This document shows, in pieces, positions 1 to 9,600 of a stretch of DNA of 16,181 nucleotides (the first letter of the stretch is position 1; every line of letters begins with the position of its first letter). The position numbers and the translations under genes are program-made. The notes beneath the pieces are model-generated. The model had not been told where the DNA came from, did no database searches, and saw only the letters and a list, made by a program, of their open reading frames with translations. The stretch lies in contig JACMJP010000415.1 of NCBI GenBank assembly GCA_014380545.1, forward strand, positions 1 through 16,181, read 5' to 3'. This stretch comes from Chitinophagales bacterium (GTDB lineage: Bacteria > Bacteroidota > Bacteroidia > Chitinophagales > BACL12).

Positions 1-847
1 CATAAGAAATTCCACCTCCACTATTTGCCCATAACGGATTTCCTGATGCATCATATTTGGCAATAAACATATCAATGTAGCCTTTATTGATGAGATCAGT
101 TGAACCAAAAGGCAGAGTTGGGCTTATAAAGCCCCCGGTAATAAATATATTTCCATCCGCATCTCCTGAAATTGCATAACTGAAATCCCAGTCATCTCCC
201 CCGGCGCTTTTAGCCCAGATCGCATTACCGTCTGTATCATATTTTGCAATGAAAATATCACTGCTGCCTTGCTTCGTTATCGTATATGAATCAAATGTAA
301 GTTCATCACTTACATATTGACCTGTAAGAACGATATCGCCGTTTGCGTCAATAATTAGATTATGCGAAATGTCAAGGCTATCTCCTCCAATTTGATTTGC
401 CCATTGCAGATCGCCGCCGGAATTATATTTTATAAGAGCAAAATCAAATTCACCTACTGAGGTTAATTCCGTTCCATCAAATGAAATTGTATTTTCAAAA
501 AATACAGTGAGATAAACATTCCCCGCTTCATCCGTGATTGTGGAATTGCATGCTGAATAACCGGTGCAACTTGCGTCCTTTGCCCAAATTACATTTCCTG
601 CAGAATCAAATTTTGCAAAGAAAGGGTCAAAATCAAATTCACTTGTAAGCGTTGTAAGCCCTAAAGTGAGATCACCCATATAGAGACCGGATATAAAAAT
701 ATTTGCGTCCAAATCAGCAGTAACAGTATACGGTTGGGCATAGTTATCTACCTGACCAGTCTCAATCCAACTCCAATGTGGTGCTTGAGCATTTAAAAGA
801 TTATTGATAATAGTAAGAATAAAAAGTGTGATAGCTTTAGAGTTCAT
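1..847 (-). CDS. Secreted SBBP-type beta-propeller repeat protein (3' part cut off by window edge)
   Basis: The reading frame is open from an ATG at 847-845 to the left edge, giving 282 N-terminal residues with no stop. It begins with a signal peptide (MNSKAITLFILTIINNLLNAQA, cleavage probably after NAQ). Four tandem repeats of about 60 residues follow. Each carries a core like FIAKYDxxGNxxWAxxxGG, at residues about 77-91, 137-151, 199-213 and 261-275, with an intervening DxxGNIFITGGF-like strand. This matches the SBBP (seven-bladed beta-propeller) repeats common in exported Bacteroidota proteins. The function is unknown; such proteins are usually surface or extracellular. Since the other secreted proteins here end in T9SS sorting domains, this one probably does too, but its C-terminus lies outside the window. 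The stop of the neighbouring beta-helix gene lies 147 bases upstream on the same strand. Confidence 0.85.
   Translation of the reverse strand, partial: MNSKAITLFILTIINNLLNAQAPHWSWIETGQVDNYAQPYTVTADLDANIFISGLYMGDLTLGLTTLTSEFDFDPFFAKFDSAGNVIWAKDASCTGYSACNSTITDEAGNVYLTVFFENTISFDGTELTSVGEFDFALIKYNSGGDLQWANQIGGDSLDISHNLIIDANGDIVLTGQYVSDELTFDSYTITKQGSSDIFIAKYDTDGNAIWAKSAGGDDWDFSYAISGDADGNIFITGGFISPTLPFGSTDLINKGYIDMFIAKYDASGNPLWANSGGGISY
23..619 (-). repeat. Four tandem SBBP protein repeats
   Basis: The translation contains four copies of a motif of the type F(I/A)AKYDxxGNxxWA, spaced 60-62 residues apart. The third and fourth copies (IFIAKYDTDGNAIWAKSAGG and MFIAKYDASGNPLWANSGGG) are the most alike. 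The second is the most diverged (ALIKYNSGGDLQWANQIGG). The array probably continues past the left edge, because the last visible residues still lie inside a repeat. Confidence 0.8.
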
Positions 848-875
848 AATTTCATTTTTAAGAATTAAAAAAACG

Positions 876-906
876 TAAATGTATTTTTAATTTAACTATA
901 AACCAA
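876..906 (-). promoter_or_regulatory. Possible promoter of the SBBP repeat gene
   Basis: On the minus strand TACATTTA (883-876) is one base away from the Bacteroidota -7 element TAnnTTTG. A TTGG at 906-903 lies 19 bases upstream, where the -33 element (TTTG) is expected. It sits about 30 bases before the ATG. Both boxes are imperfect and the DNA is AT-rich, so a chance match is quite possible. Confidence 0.3.
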
Positions 907-994
907 CTACCATTATTAGTGAGTATGAACCGGCATTGTTTGGCAATCACTGAGAACATAACTTGAACTGAGAACATCAAACGCAGTGTAGGAT

Positions 995-3481
995 TTATTC
1001 AAGAATCACCTTTATCAACTCTATTTTATCTTCCTCCTGAATCTGCAGCATATACAATCCTTTCGGGAAAGATGTAATATTTATTTCTTCAAATAAAACA
1101 TGATCATTTTTTAATTTAGATGTATCATACATTTTATTGCCAACAAGATCATAGATTAAAATTTTTATTTCGTCTGTTGTTTCAGAAGTATATTGCACAT
1201 TAAAAATTCCTGATGAAGGATTTGGAGTTATTATGCACTTATTATTTTGAAAGCCTGTGCGCAAACTTGTTGTTGTAAATGTTGCAAGCGGAGAAAGTGC
1301 CGTCCAAGTGGCGCCGCATTTTGCCCGCACCTGGTATTGATAGGCAGTGGAAGGTGAAAGCCCGTTTAATATTTTATATGTTGTAGTTACAGAATATTTT
1401 AACCAGGTAACTGTTCCTGTTTTTCTGTATTGTACCTGGTATTGTGAAGCGCCTTCTTCAGCATCCCAGCTTACTCTTGCATAAATATTCCCGATTGGAT
1501 AAACAGCAACACCAGCGGGTGTGCCGCAACTTTCCTCAACAATTGTTACGTTTGAATTAATTGTTGAATCGCATCCTGCTGCTGTGGTAAAGGAAGATGA
1601 ATAAACACCTGTGGTATTTACAATAATGCCGGATGGTAATGTATACGTTTCTCCCGCATCAATAGTAATGTATTCATTTATTGTTGTGTTTGCTGTTATA
1701 TAAATTGGGTTCATGGAAACATATCCTTCTGTTGCAGGTGACGATGCATCAATTCTTATATAATAAAAACCGGAAGTAACAGCTGGTAAAGTGCAGGCTA
1801 TATTTCCGCTGTTTATTTTTAAAATATTTCCGATAGTATGTAATGGTTCTGATTCGCCTGCGGGAATTAAATAAGCTGTAAAAATATTTTCCGGATCAAA
1901 ATCACCTGTTGTTTCATAATGCATATCAAAAATATCAGATGCACATAAAGCAGTTGCAGCATTTATTGTGGGGATTATAATTTTATCGTTACAATCAGCT
2001 TGTATTGTTAAACTATTGTTTATATATCTTTCTTCCGCACTTATAGCATATTCGTTTATAGAGTTTGGTGTACCGATGGGCGGCCATGCAGATTCTGTTT
2101 CATAAAATAATGATACGCCATCAAAATATAATGTTGGTTCGGGCAACAGAGATGTGCCTGCCGGTTTAATTGTTCCCTTTACATTATTTCCATATTCAAA
2201 ATGACCTGTTCCTGAAAGATTGTATAATCCTTTTAAGGCGGTGGTGTTTGTTATTTCATTGCCAATATAATTTTGATCATTTCCTGCTGAAGCACTGCTC
2301 ATAACCAGGCCGTAATTTTCTGCACGGTTCCTGAAAAAAGTATTATAAGGTCCATTCTTTCCATGTGAATCATCAATTACAATATTTTCCACAATATTTC
2401 CTTCCAGCAAATTTGCATAAGGATAATTGCCATGCAGAACAAGATCGCCTGCCGCATCAGAAGGAAGAAAAACACCGGTCCAATATGGATCAGTTGAATA
2501 ATTATATGCTACAACATTTCCGTTTGCACCTGCCTGTAATAACATAGAATGGCGCAGGTGATTAAAAATATTATCGTGTATTAAACATTCGCCTGTTGTA
2601 TAATGTAAAACCACACCGTATGCCTTTCCGCCATCGCCGTAATCCATTGCATCCTGCATATAACACCCTGAAACTTCTATGTCGGTGCTGCTGTGTATTT
2701 CTATATGCGCATAATTACAATTATAACTTTCTATACCCTGCACAACACATTGCACTGCATTTTTAAAATAAATATTGCTTGTTTGTTTTTCTGTTTCATC
2801 AAGCCTTACAATTTTAAAATTTTCAAGCCACACATTTTTTATAATATTTAATTTAACCACTTTAGGAGTTTTAGCAACGGTATAATTTCTTCGCAACGGA
2901 CTTTCAAGATATATATAACCCCCACTTATATTAATGATCTTATTTATTTGCCCTGTTGTGTGCAATGCCCAGGATGAAGTGATAAGTGTTGCGTCGTCAT
3001 CATATATTTTTATATAATTGCCCACAGAAAACGATGCTGTGCTGCTCACTTTAATGCGGCTGCTGTCTTTTGAGCAATTTACTGTTATGGATGTAATAGT
3101 TGCAGATTCGCCGCCCTTTATTGAAATGATATCTTTTTCCCCTCCGAGATCAAATTGCAGAACAGAGGAATTACCTGCACCTCTCAGTATCACATTATCA
3201 ACTAAATCAACCGGCTCATTAAAATTATATGTACCGGGAGGAAACCAGATCATTACTTTTTCATCCTCAATATCTGCAAGTAAACTCTGTATTAATAAAT
3301 CATTTGATGCGGTACCGTCAGCATTTCCGCCTGCATCAATAAAGTTAATTACCCTATCAGGGTGTGGGCATTCCCCAGCATTAAAAAGTTGCCAGTTTAC
3401 AGAACGGGATGCGCCTAATGTTTGAGTATGCGCATGAGTACAATAGAGCAATACTGCGAAGATGAGCAGTGAATTTTTCAT
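995..3481 (-). CDS. Secreted right-handed beta-helix (pectate-lyase-like) protein with FN3 and T9SS sorting domain
   Basis: The preferred start is the ATG at 3481-3479, giving 828 residues that begin with a signal peptide (MKNSLLIFAVLLYCTHAHTQ). An in-frame ATG at 3520 would put 13 extra residues before it and is unlikely. Residues about 44-110 match the start of Pectate_lyase_3 / GH55-like beta-helices: NFIDAGGNADGTASND, then WFPPGTYNF and NVILRGAGNSSVLQF. Residues to about 435 continue as parallel beta-helix coils (IEIHSSTDIEVSGCYMQDA, GNVVAYNYS). Residues 598-647 form a short module (YTLPSG...TTAAGCDST) often repeated in large Bacteroidota adhesins. An FN3 domain spans about 655-738. A T9SS type A sorting domain spans 752-828 (ITPNPSSGIF, LIYDLVGNKMY, FPKGLYMLQI). 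The protein is exported by T9SS and probably surface-attached or released. A polysaccharide substrate is suggested by the fold, but no lyase catalytic residues can be assigned by eye. Confidence 0.88.
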   Translation of the reverse strand: MKNSLLIFAVLLYCTHAHTQTLGASRSVNWQLFNAGECPHPDRVINFIDAGGNADGTASNDLLIQSLLADIEDEKVMIWFPPGTYNFNEPVDLVDNVILRGAGNSSVLQFDLGGEKDIISIKGGESATITSITVNCSKDSSRIKVSSTASFSVGNYIKIYDDDATLITSSWALHTTGQINKIINISGGYIYLESPLRRNYTVAKTPKVVKLNIIKNVWLENFKIVRLDETEKQTSNIYFKNAVQCVVQGIESYNCNYAHIEIHSSTDIEVSGCYMQDAMDYGDGGKAYGVVLHYTTGECLIHDNIFNHLRHSMLLQAGANGNVVAYNYSTDPYWTGVFLPSDAAGDLVLHGNYPYANLLEGNIVENIVIDDSHGKNGPYNTFFRNRAENYGLVMSSASAGNDQNYIGNEITNTTALKGLYNLSGTGHFEYGNNVKGTIKPAGTSLLPEPTLYFDGVSLFYETESAWPPIGTPNSINEYAISAEERYINNSLTIQADCNDKIIIPTINAATALCASDIFDMHYETTGDFDPENIFTAYLIPAGESEPLHTIGNILKINSGNIACTLPAVTSGFYYIRIDASSPATEGYVSMNPIYITANTTINEYITIDAGETYTLPSGIIVNTTGVYSSSFTTAAGCDSTINSNVTIVEESCGTPAGVAVYPIGNIYARVSWDAEEGASQYQVQYRKTGTVTWLKYSVTTTYKILNGLSPSTAYQYQVRAKCGATWTALSPLATFTTTSLRTGFQNNKCIITPNPSSGIFNVQYTSETTDEIKILIYDLVGNKMYDTSKLKNDHVLFEEINITSFPKGLYMLQIQEEDKIELIKVILE

Positions 3482-3939
3482 TATAATTAGGTTTAAAACG
3501 ACAAAAAAGCTGGTTTCCAATTCAAATATAAAACGGAGTTTTTGATAAATTCATAAAAAGCAGAAAATTGTTGGAATAAAAAATTTCACGGGCCTGATTA
3601 TAAACATTTTGCATAATTATGTTTACTTCACTTATTTATTTTTATTTACATGATTTAGGAAAAAAACAATCCTGATATGAGCCGTTTGTAACAAAATTTA
3701 TATTTGCTTCCTAAAAGCGTTTAATGAAAGGGGGATTCAAAAAGCGAAATATTGTTATTCTTTATATTTTAATTTATTTTTTGGAATAATGCTGTAAAAC
3801 TATTTTACTTTGAATTTATTTTCAGGAAATAAAAACCACAAGGCATGCTTTTAATAGGTATTGATATTCTAAGTGATTTACAAATACAAAACTCCTGCGT
3901 TGTCATCTTTAATTAAATACCCAAAAAAGGTGAATAGGA
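3482..3939. other. 458-base intergenic gap, no gene seen
   Basis: This is the longest non-coding stretch in the window. It separates the end of the response-regulator gene from the beta-helix gene. It is very AT-rich with several poly-A and poly-T runs. I find no convincing ORF, tRNA, strong hairpin terminator or repeat. Apart from the -7 element close to 3523 I cannot assign any function to it. It could contain operator sites for the adjacent regulator or a small RNA, but nothing visible shows this. Confidence 0.6.
3523..3530 (-). promoter_or_regulatory. Bacteroidota -7 promoter element before the beta-helix gene
   Basis: TATATTTG on the minus strand (3530-3523) matches TAnnTTTG exactly and lies about 40 bases before the chosen ATG at 3481. 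No good TTTG -33 element is seen at the right spacing. If real, transcription would start near 3515, which removes the longer start at 3520 and supports the one at 3481. Confidence 0.35.
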
Positions 3940-4581
3940 TTATACTATTCTTTCTTTCATAGCTTTAAGCACAGCCTCTGTATTGCTGTTAACATGCAGT
4001 TTCGTATAAATGCGTTTCATATGAGTGCGAACTGTTTCAAATGCCAATCCTAAATTATCAGCAATCATCTTATAACTTTTCCCCTGTGTGAGTAAGGTGA
4101 GAATTTCTTTTTCTCTTTCAGTGAGATTATAATCTGAATCTCCCTTAGGAGTAATATTTTTTGTAAATAATTCTAAAACTCTTCTTGCAATAATACCCGT
4201 CATGGGTGCACCGCCATGAAAAACATCCTTAATGGATTCAATATATTGAGCAGGTGAAGTTGATTTTAAAATGTATCCGCTGGCGCCGGCGCACACAGCA
4301 TGGAAAATATTATCGTCATCCTGAAAAACTGTTTGCATAAGAATTTGTATTTCAGGAAATTCTTTTTTTATAATTTTCACAGCTTCAATTCCATTTATAC
4401 CCGGCATCTCAATATCCATTAAAACAACTTCAGGTTTATTTTGCTGAAGGTGAAAAATAATATCCTGTGCATCAGGAAAAGCGCCTACACAAGTAAGCCC
4501 CTCGGTTCCATTCACTAAATAATATAAACTTTCCCTTAAATGTTTATTATCTTCAAAAATTGATACCCGTATTGTATGCAT
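3940..4581 (-). CDS. NarL/FixJ-family response regulator (REC + LuxR-type HTH)
   Basis: The 213-residue protein has the usual length for the NarL/FixJ family. The receiver domain spans residues 4-122. Its acidic pair is E10/D11 (FEDNKHLRESL), the phospho-acceptor is D56 (VVLMDIEMPGINGIE), the conserved Thr is T84 (LMQTVFQDDD) and the conserved Lys is K106 (GYILKSTSP). All expected catalytic residues are present. The LuxR-type helix-turn-helix is at about 152-213 (LTEREKEILTLLTQGKSYKM, then ETVRTHMKRIYTKLHVNSN). It is presumably phosphorylated by one or both HisKA_3 kinases just upstream and then binds DNA as a dimer. The gene starts 54 bases after the TPR-kinase stop on the same strand, which suggests co-transcription. 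A TAATTTTG box in that gap could give extra internal transcription. Its target genes are unknown. Confidence 0.95.
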   Translation of the reverse strand: MHTIRVSIFEDNKHLRESLYYLVNGTEGLTCVGAFPDAQDIIFHLQQNKPEVVLMDIEMPGINGIEAVKIIKKEFPEIQILMQTVFQDDDNIFHAVCAGASGYILKSTSPAQYIESIKDVFHGGAPMTGIIARRVLELFTKNITPKGDSDYNLTEREKEILTLLTQGKSYKMIADNLGLAFETVRTHMKRIYTKLHVNSNTEAVLKAMKERIV

Positions 4582-4596
4582 AGTATAGATTTAAAA

Positions 4597-4604
4597 CAAA
4601 ATTA
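4597..4604 (-). promoter_or_regulatory. Possible internal -7 promoter element before the response regulator
   Basis: TAATTTTG on the minus strand fits TAnnTTTG, in the 54-base gap before the regulator ATG at 4581. There is no recognisable -33 box, so the evidence is weak. If active, it would let the regulator be made independently of the kinases. Confidence 0.25.
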
Positions 4605-4635
4605 CAACTGAAAAATACCTTTTACAGTACCGCAA

Positions 4636-6549
4636 TCAGGGGATGGGTATAATAAAAGTTATGGTTGTTCCTGTCCCCTCAGCTGACTGAATATCTAATT
4701 TGCCGTTGTGTGCAAAAGCACGATGTTTCATATTTCCTAAGCCGTTTCCTTTTTTAACTTCATGCGTATTAAAACCCTTTCCATTATCAATTATCTGCAT
4801 GATCAATTGGCTGTTGGTTTTTTCAAAGGCTACTTTTAACTGGGTGCAGGCTGAATATTTTACAGTATTATTTATTGCTTCTTTAAAAATTAAATACAAA
4901 TCTCTGCGCAGTTCCATTGGGATCTTTAAATTATCCAGAGCCTGTGTTTTCTGTACGATCAATTCAATATTTTTTGCATTGCATAATTCAGTTGCAAAAT
5001 TGAACATGCGGCCCTCAATATTCTTAAACAGATCATTTGAAGGTTTAATCGCCCAAACAATATCACTCATACTCTCAATCATTTCTTTAGAATTATTGCT
5101 CATTTTTTCTAATACCGGGATTGATTCGGGGCTTTTATCTTTTATCTGGTTGCTCACAATATCGCTATACATTCTAATGCTGCTTAATGTAGAACCAACA
5201 TCATCATGCAGGTCAGAGGCTATGTTATTGCGCATCTGTAATTGTTTCAGCTGCTGCTTAATCCGGTAACGGTTCCAAACCAGGAACCCTATAATAAGAC
5301 CTGCTCCAATTATTGCAATTGCAATATTCCGAAAAACAATTTGCTCCTGCTTTTCTTTGTCTTTTAATGCATTTTCCGTTTCAAGTAAAATTATTTGCTG
5401 TTCTTTTTTTGTTGTTTCAAATTCTTCCTTTAGTCTTACAAGTTCAGTTCTTTGCTTTTCCACATTCAGGCTGTCTTTTAACTCATTATATTTTTTGTAA
5501 AACGCAAGTGCAGAAGCAGAATTATTTTCTGCATCATAAGTTTCATACTTCAATTTATAAATTTCCAACCTGTAAGAATCTGCTTTATTTGCAGTAAATA
5601 ATGCCAACGCAGAATCCGCATACTGATGGGATCTGCTGTATTGACCCGAAGTATTTAATACATCAGCAATTTTATATAATTCATATCCTACATCAGTACC
5701 TGAATTTAACTGTCTGAAAATCTCTTTTGCAATTGCATAATTTGCGATAGCCTCCTCATGGTCACCCATTTTTGCATAATCATCACCGAGGTTTTCATAT
5801 CCGATTGCTTTATTGTATAAATCTCCTGCTTCATTATATAAATCAATTGCTATCTTATGATTTTTTATGGCCTTTGACATCTCTTTTTTCATCTGGAATA
5901 AGTTTCCGTAACTATTATAACTTCCGGCAAGTAAAGATTTTCTGCTATGCACTCCGGTATATAATGAGCTGCTGTAAATATCAATCGATCGTAAAATATA
6001 CTTTTCAGAATTATCATAATCACCAAGATCACGATAAAGATTTGCCAGAGACTGAAATACCGCACCCATTGTTAAAGAATCTTTTGCTGTTTCAAGAATT
6101 TTTAACGCTTTCAATTCATTTTCTAATGAAGCGCTGTTATTATTCATAAAACGGTATGACACACCTATATTATGATACGCTTTTGCCATATCCGGACTTT
6201 CTTCAGTGAAATAATCAAATTGTTTATTGAAATAATCAAGTGATGTCTGGTAAAGGCCTTTTGCCTGCGATGCCAGACCAATTACATTATAAGCTGCATA
6301 TATTTGGGTGGTAATATCTTTTTCCAATGCGATAGCAAGTGCTTTTTCAGCATAAAATATTGCAGTGTCAGGCTGTATTCGATAAAGCTGAAAAGCATAA
6401 TCATTATAGGTAAATGATAACTGTTCTTTATCAGTTGATGTGGCAAGGATGTGCCTGAGTGAATCAGTATTTAATTGGGCAAATAATTTTAAAGCAAAAG
6501 TGATAATGCAAAATTGAAAGTAAATAAGAAAAATTATTTTTCGCTTCAT
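4636..6549 (-). CDS. Membrane sensor histidine kinase with periplasmic TPR domain
   Basis: This 637-residue protein has an N-terminal signal or anchor segment (residues 1-25, ending KLFAQ). An array of TPR-like helical repeats covers about 45-355 (for example AYHNIGVSYRFMNN, SLANLYRDLGDYDNSEKYIL, YENLGDDYAKMGDHEEAIAN). A charged coiled coil spans about 360-403, followed by one transmembrane helix at 408-425. The HisKA_3 dimerisation domain carries phospho-acceptor H448 (DLHDDVGSTLSSIRMYSDI). The HATPase_c domain has its N box at IFKEAINN (554-561), G1 at DNGKGF (588-593) and G2 at GNGLGNM (601-607). The topology puts the TPRs in the periplasm and the kinase in the cytoplasm. It autophosphorylates and presumably passes phosphate to the regulator encoded next. 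The signal is unknown; TPRs usually bind proteins or peptides. Its kinase core is a close copy of that in the upstream propeller kinase. Confidence 0.94.
   Translation of the reverse strand: MKRKIIFLIYFQFCIITFALKLFAQLNTDSLRHILATSTDKEQLSFTYNDYAFQLYRIQPDTAIFYAEKALAIALEKDITTQIYAAYNVIGLASQAKGLYQTSLDYFNKQFDYFTEESPDMAKAYHNIGVSYRFMNNNSASLENELKALKILETAKDSLTMGAVFQSLANLYRDLGDYDNSEKYILRSIDIYSSSLYTGVHSRKSLLAGSYNSYGNLFQMKKEMSKAIKNHKIAIDLYNEAGDLYNKAIGYENLGDDYAKMGDHEEAIANYAIAKEIFRQLNSGTDVGYELYKIADVLNTSGQYSRSHQYADSALALFTANKADSYRLEIYKLKYETYDAENNSASALAFYKKYNELKDSLNVEKQRTELVRLKEEFETTKKEQQIILLETENALKDKEKQEQIVFRNIAIAIIGAGLIIGFLVWNRYRIKQQLKQLQMRNNIASDLHDDVGSTLSSIRMYSDIVSNQIKDKSPESIPVLEKMSNNSKEMIESMSDIVWAIKPSNDLFKNIEGRMFNFATELCNAKNIELIVQKTQALDNLKIPMELRRDLYLIFKEAINNTVKYSACTQLKVAFEKTNSQLIMQIIDNGKGFNTHEVKKGNGLGNMKHRAFAHNGKLDIQSAEGTGTTITFIIPIP
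4642..5235 (-). repeat. Duplicated kinase core, copy A (in TPR kinase)
   Basis: Residues 439-636 of the TPR kinase align without gaps to the last 198 residues of the propeller kinase. By hand I count about 136 identical positions. The similarity is visible in the DNA too, for example around 5120-5190, where long near-identical blocks occur (TCGGGGCTTTTAT, TTTTATCTGGTT, CTATACATTCT). The similarity stops close to the transmembrane helix, so only the cytoplasmic module is shared. Confidence 0.85.
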
Positions 6550-6622
6550 AGTATAAACTTACGGAAGTCATTTATTATTTCATATAGCGCAATTTAAGTT
6601 ATATTTCAATTTTCAAAAATTA

Positions 6623-9600
6623 TTAAATAGGTATTGTTAAAGTAATGACAGTTCCGCTATTCTCTTTTGACTGAATTTCAAAAGTTCCATGATGATTCGC
6701 CGCTCTTTTTCGCATATTTTCCAAACCATTTCCACCCTTAATACTTTTCATATCAAACCCTTTTCCGTTGTCAGAAATTGTCATCACCAGATAATTATTA
6801 TTTTTAGAGAATTCAATTTTGAGTTGAGAGCATTCACTGTATTTTACGGCATTGTTCACCGCTTCTTTAAAAATTAAATATAGATCCTTTCTCTGTTCCA
6901 TCTTAATTTTCATATCATCTAATGCTTCATTTCTGTGCATGATCAATTTAATATTTTTTGCACTGCAAAGTTCAACTGCAAAATTAAGCATGCGGCCTTC
7001 TATATTCCTGAATGCATCATTGGCTGGCTTGATCATCCAAACAATATCGCTCATATTCTCGATCATCTCTTTTGAATTAATGCTCATTTTTTCAAGCAAA
7101 GGAGTAGATTCGGGGCTTTTATTTTTTATCTGGTTATTTACAATATCACTATACATTCTGATACTGCTGAGAGATGAACCTACTTCATCATGCAGGTCTT
7201 CTGCAATTTTATTGCGCATTGTTTGAATTTTTCGCAATTGGTTTATGCGGTATCTGTATATGAGATATGGTATCAAAAGAATACCCAAAATAAGCAGCGT
7301 AATAAACCACCATGTTTGCCAATAAGGTGCAATTACTTTTATTGGTATATCTAACTGCACATAATCCGGGTTTACAGCATTTCTGCCTTTTAGCTGAAAA
7401 ATATAATTGCCTGAGGTTACTTTTGAATATATTGCCTGAAAGGATTGTGTTTTATCTTCTGTCCAGCCGGGGTCCCAGCCGTTTAAAGTATAGGAAATCA
7501 CATTGCGTTCAGGTCCGAAATAATCTATTAGCTGATAGGTTATTTCCAATGGAAAATCTTTATGATGTATTGCAAATCCCTTCTCCATTTTATTCAAGTC
7601 TAATATTTTATCACCTGCTTTTACAGAAATGATTTTTAACAACGGCCTGGCTGAATAAGCAGTAAGTGAATCTAAAGGAATTTTAAGAAAACAATTATTG
7701 GCTCCTATAAATAAATTATTTTCGAAATCAACAAAGGGCTGTGTAACTCCCTCTAATTTTGGAACTGCATAACTTTTGATGATCCTTGTTTCTTCATTAA
7801 AAGATGCAATTGCATTTGGTTGCTGAATGTATATTCTATTTTGATTATCCTCAAAAAGAAAAAAACAATTGTTAGTAGAGAGTCCATTTTCCGTTGTATA
7901 TTTTGTGAGCAGATTTTCTTTCCGGTTGTACGCAAAGAACCCTTCATCTGATGTAATGTAGAGCATTCCATTTTCCCTTGCTATCACATCTTCCTGAAAA
8001 GTGGTATTAGGCAATTTATTTCCATTTTTATCCTGGGTTATTTTTTTCAGTTCTTTTGTTGTGAGGTTATAATAATATAATCTTGATGCCGACAAGATCC
8101 AGATCGTATTTTCTGTTTCGGGTATTACGATTGGCAACGAAAGATTTATCTGAGCAGAAGTGAATAAAGTATCTGTTGTATTGTTTTTATAATTGCATCG
8201 CAGAAAATTTCCCTCAAAATCAACGAGGTAACAATTTTTTTCCGCATCCACAAAACTCAGCCAGTCAAAAACGATTTCACTGCCGATTATGTTTTTGCCG
8301 GGTGGTTGTAAATATCCAAAAGTATTATTTTGCCTATCAAAAACACCTACACTTATTCCATATATGATAAAGATGAAGTGATCTTCATCTAATTGATTTA
8401 AGGTTTGTAAATATTCACCTGAATAGGGGCTTGAAGAAGCATCGAAATAAGTAAATATTTTATCAAAGGAATATTTCAAAAACCCAACTGCAGTGGCAAG
8501 AAAGAAATCATTTCCGGCTCTGTCAATATCATTAACTGAATATACATTGCCTGATTCACTTATAGCTGGCATGAGTACGTATTCATATCTTGACAACCAC
8601 ATATTCATTTTTACAAGGCCGGCATCTTCAAGCGCAAGCCAGTAAAATCCATTTTTACCTTCTGCTATATCATTGACAAAATTTTGTGGCAGGCTATTAT
8701 ACCATCCATTTTGATATACATAATTTTGAAATCTGTTTTCTTTAGCGATGTAGTGAAACAAACCATTGCCAAATGTGGCGATAAACAAATCTCCTGATGC
8801 ATTTAGTTTAAGTATTTTTCTGATAGATGGTTTCGTATTTTCATCTCCCTTACTTTTTAATTCAAGAAGTTTCCATTTACCGGTATTCATATTGAGTGAA
8901 AATAAACCTGCATTAGTGCCGATAAGCATTTCATCATTTTTGTAATTTACAAGGTCAATTATTGCTTTCGCCGGAAAATCCTTTAGTGCAGAAAAAATGC
9001 TTTCTGCTCTTTGCGGGGTTTTATGCAGATCTGTAGAATAATATATTCCATCATTGAACGTAGCAATCCAGAATGCATGATTTTTATCCTGCACTATTTT
9101 GTTGATAAAAGAAGTTTCAGTTACAGGGAATGCCTCAGGAAATTTTATCACTTCTGTCTCATCCGTATTCGTATGAATAATTATATAACTTCTGTACGCC
9201 GAAGCAACGATTGTTTGTTCATCTATTTTGTAAAATGCCCGCACTCCGGGTTTTTCTTCCATCACTTTTGTATCGGAAAATGCATATAGATTAAATGTTT
9301 CCAGCTCCGGGTCAAATCTCGCCATCCCTTCAGGCCCGCCCAGCCAGATATATGTTCCATCATAATATAATACCCTGATATTAATTAATGGGCATACTGT
9401 GTTTCCTATCCCAGTTGACGGGTATTTTTTAAACTGATATCCATCATATTTGTAGAGTCCGTCGTTTGTCCCGAGATATACAAAATCATTTTTATCACAG
9501 ACAACTGACCGGGCAATTATAGTGTATAAGCCATTCTCCTCTGTGCGCTCAAAATAAAGATTTGTTTGAGTATAAGCACACATTGAAAATACAAATTGAA

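Noticed and set aside
3018..3425. Plus-strand ORF of 135 codons within the beta-helix gene
   Set aside because: It is antisense to a well-supported coding region with clear domains, and its translation has no recognisable motif.
995..3481. Beta-helix protein as a phage tail spike
   Set aside because: The signal peptide, FN3 domain and T9SS sorting domain show a host-encoded exported protein, and there are no phage neighbours.
3482..3520. Longer start (METSFFVVLNLIIM) for the beta-helix protein
   Set aside because: It places 13 residues before a perfect signal peptide, and the -7 element at 3523-3530 would put the transcription start at or inside this extension.
4700..7226. Plus-strand ORFs at 4700-5269 and 6852-7226 that resemble each other (both contain FTASLKIKY)
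   Set aside because: They lie antisense to the two kinase cores. Their likeness is only the reflection of the duplicated kinase sequence, not a protein family.
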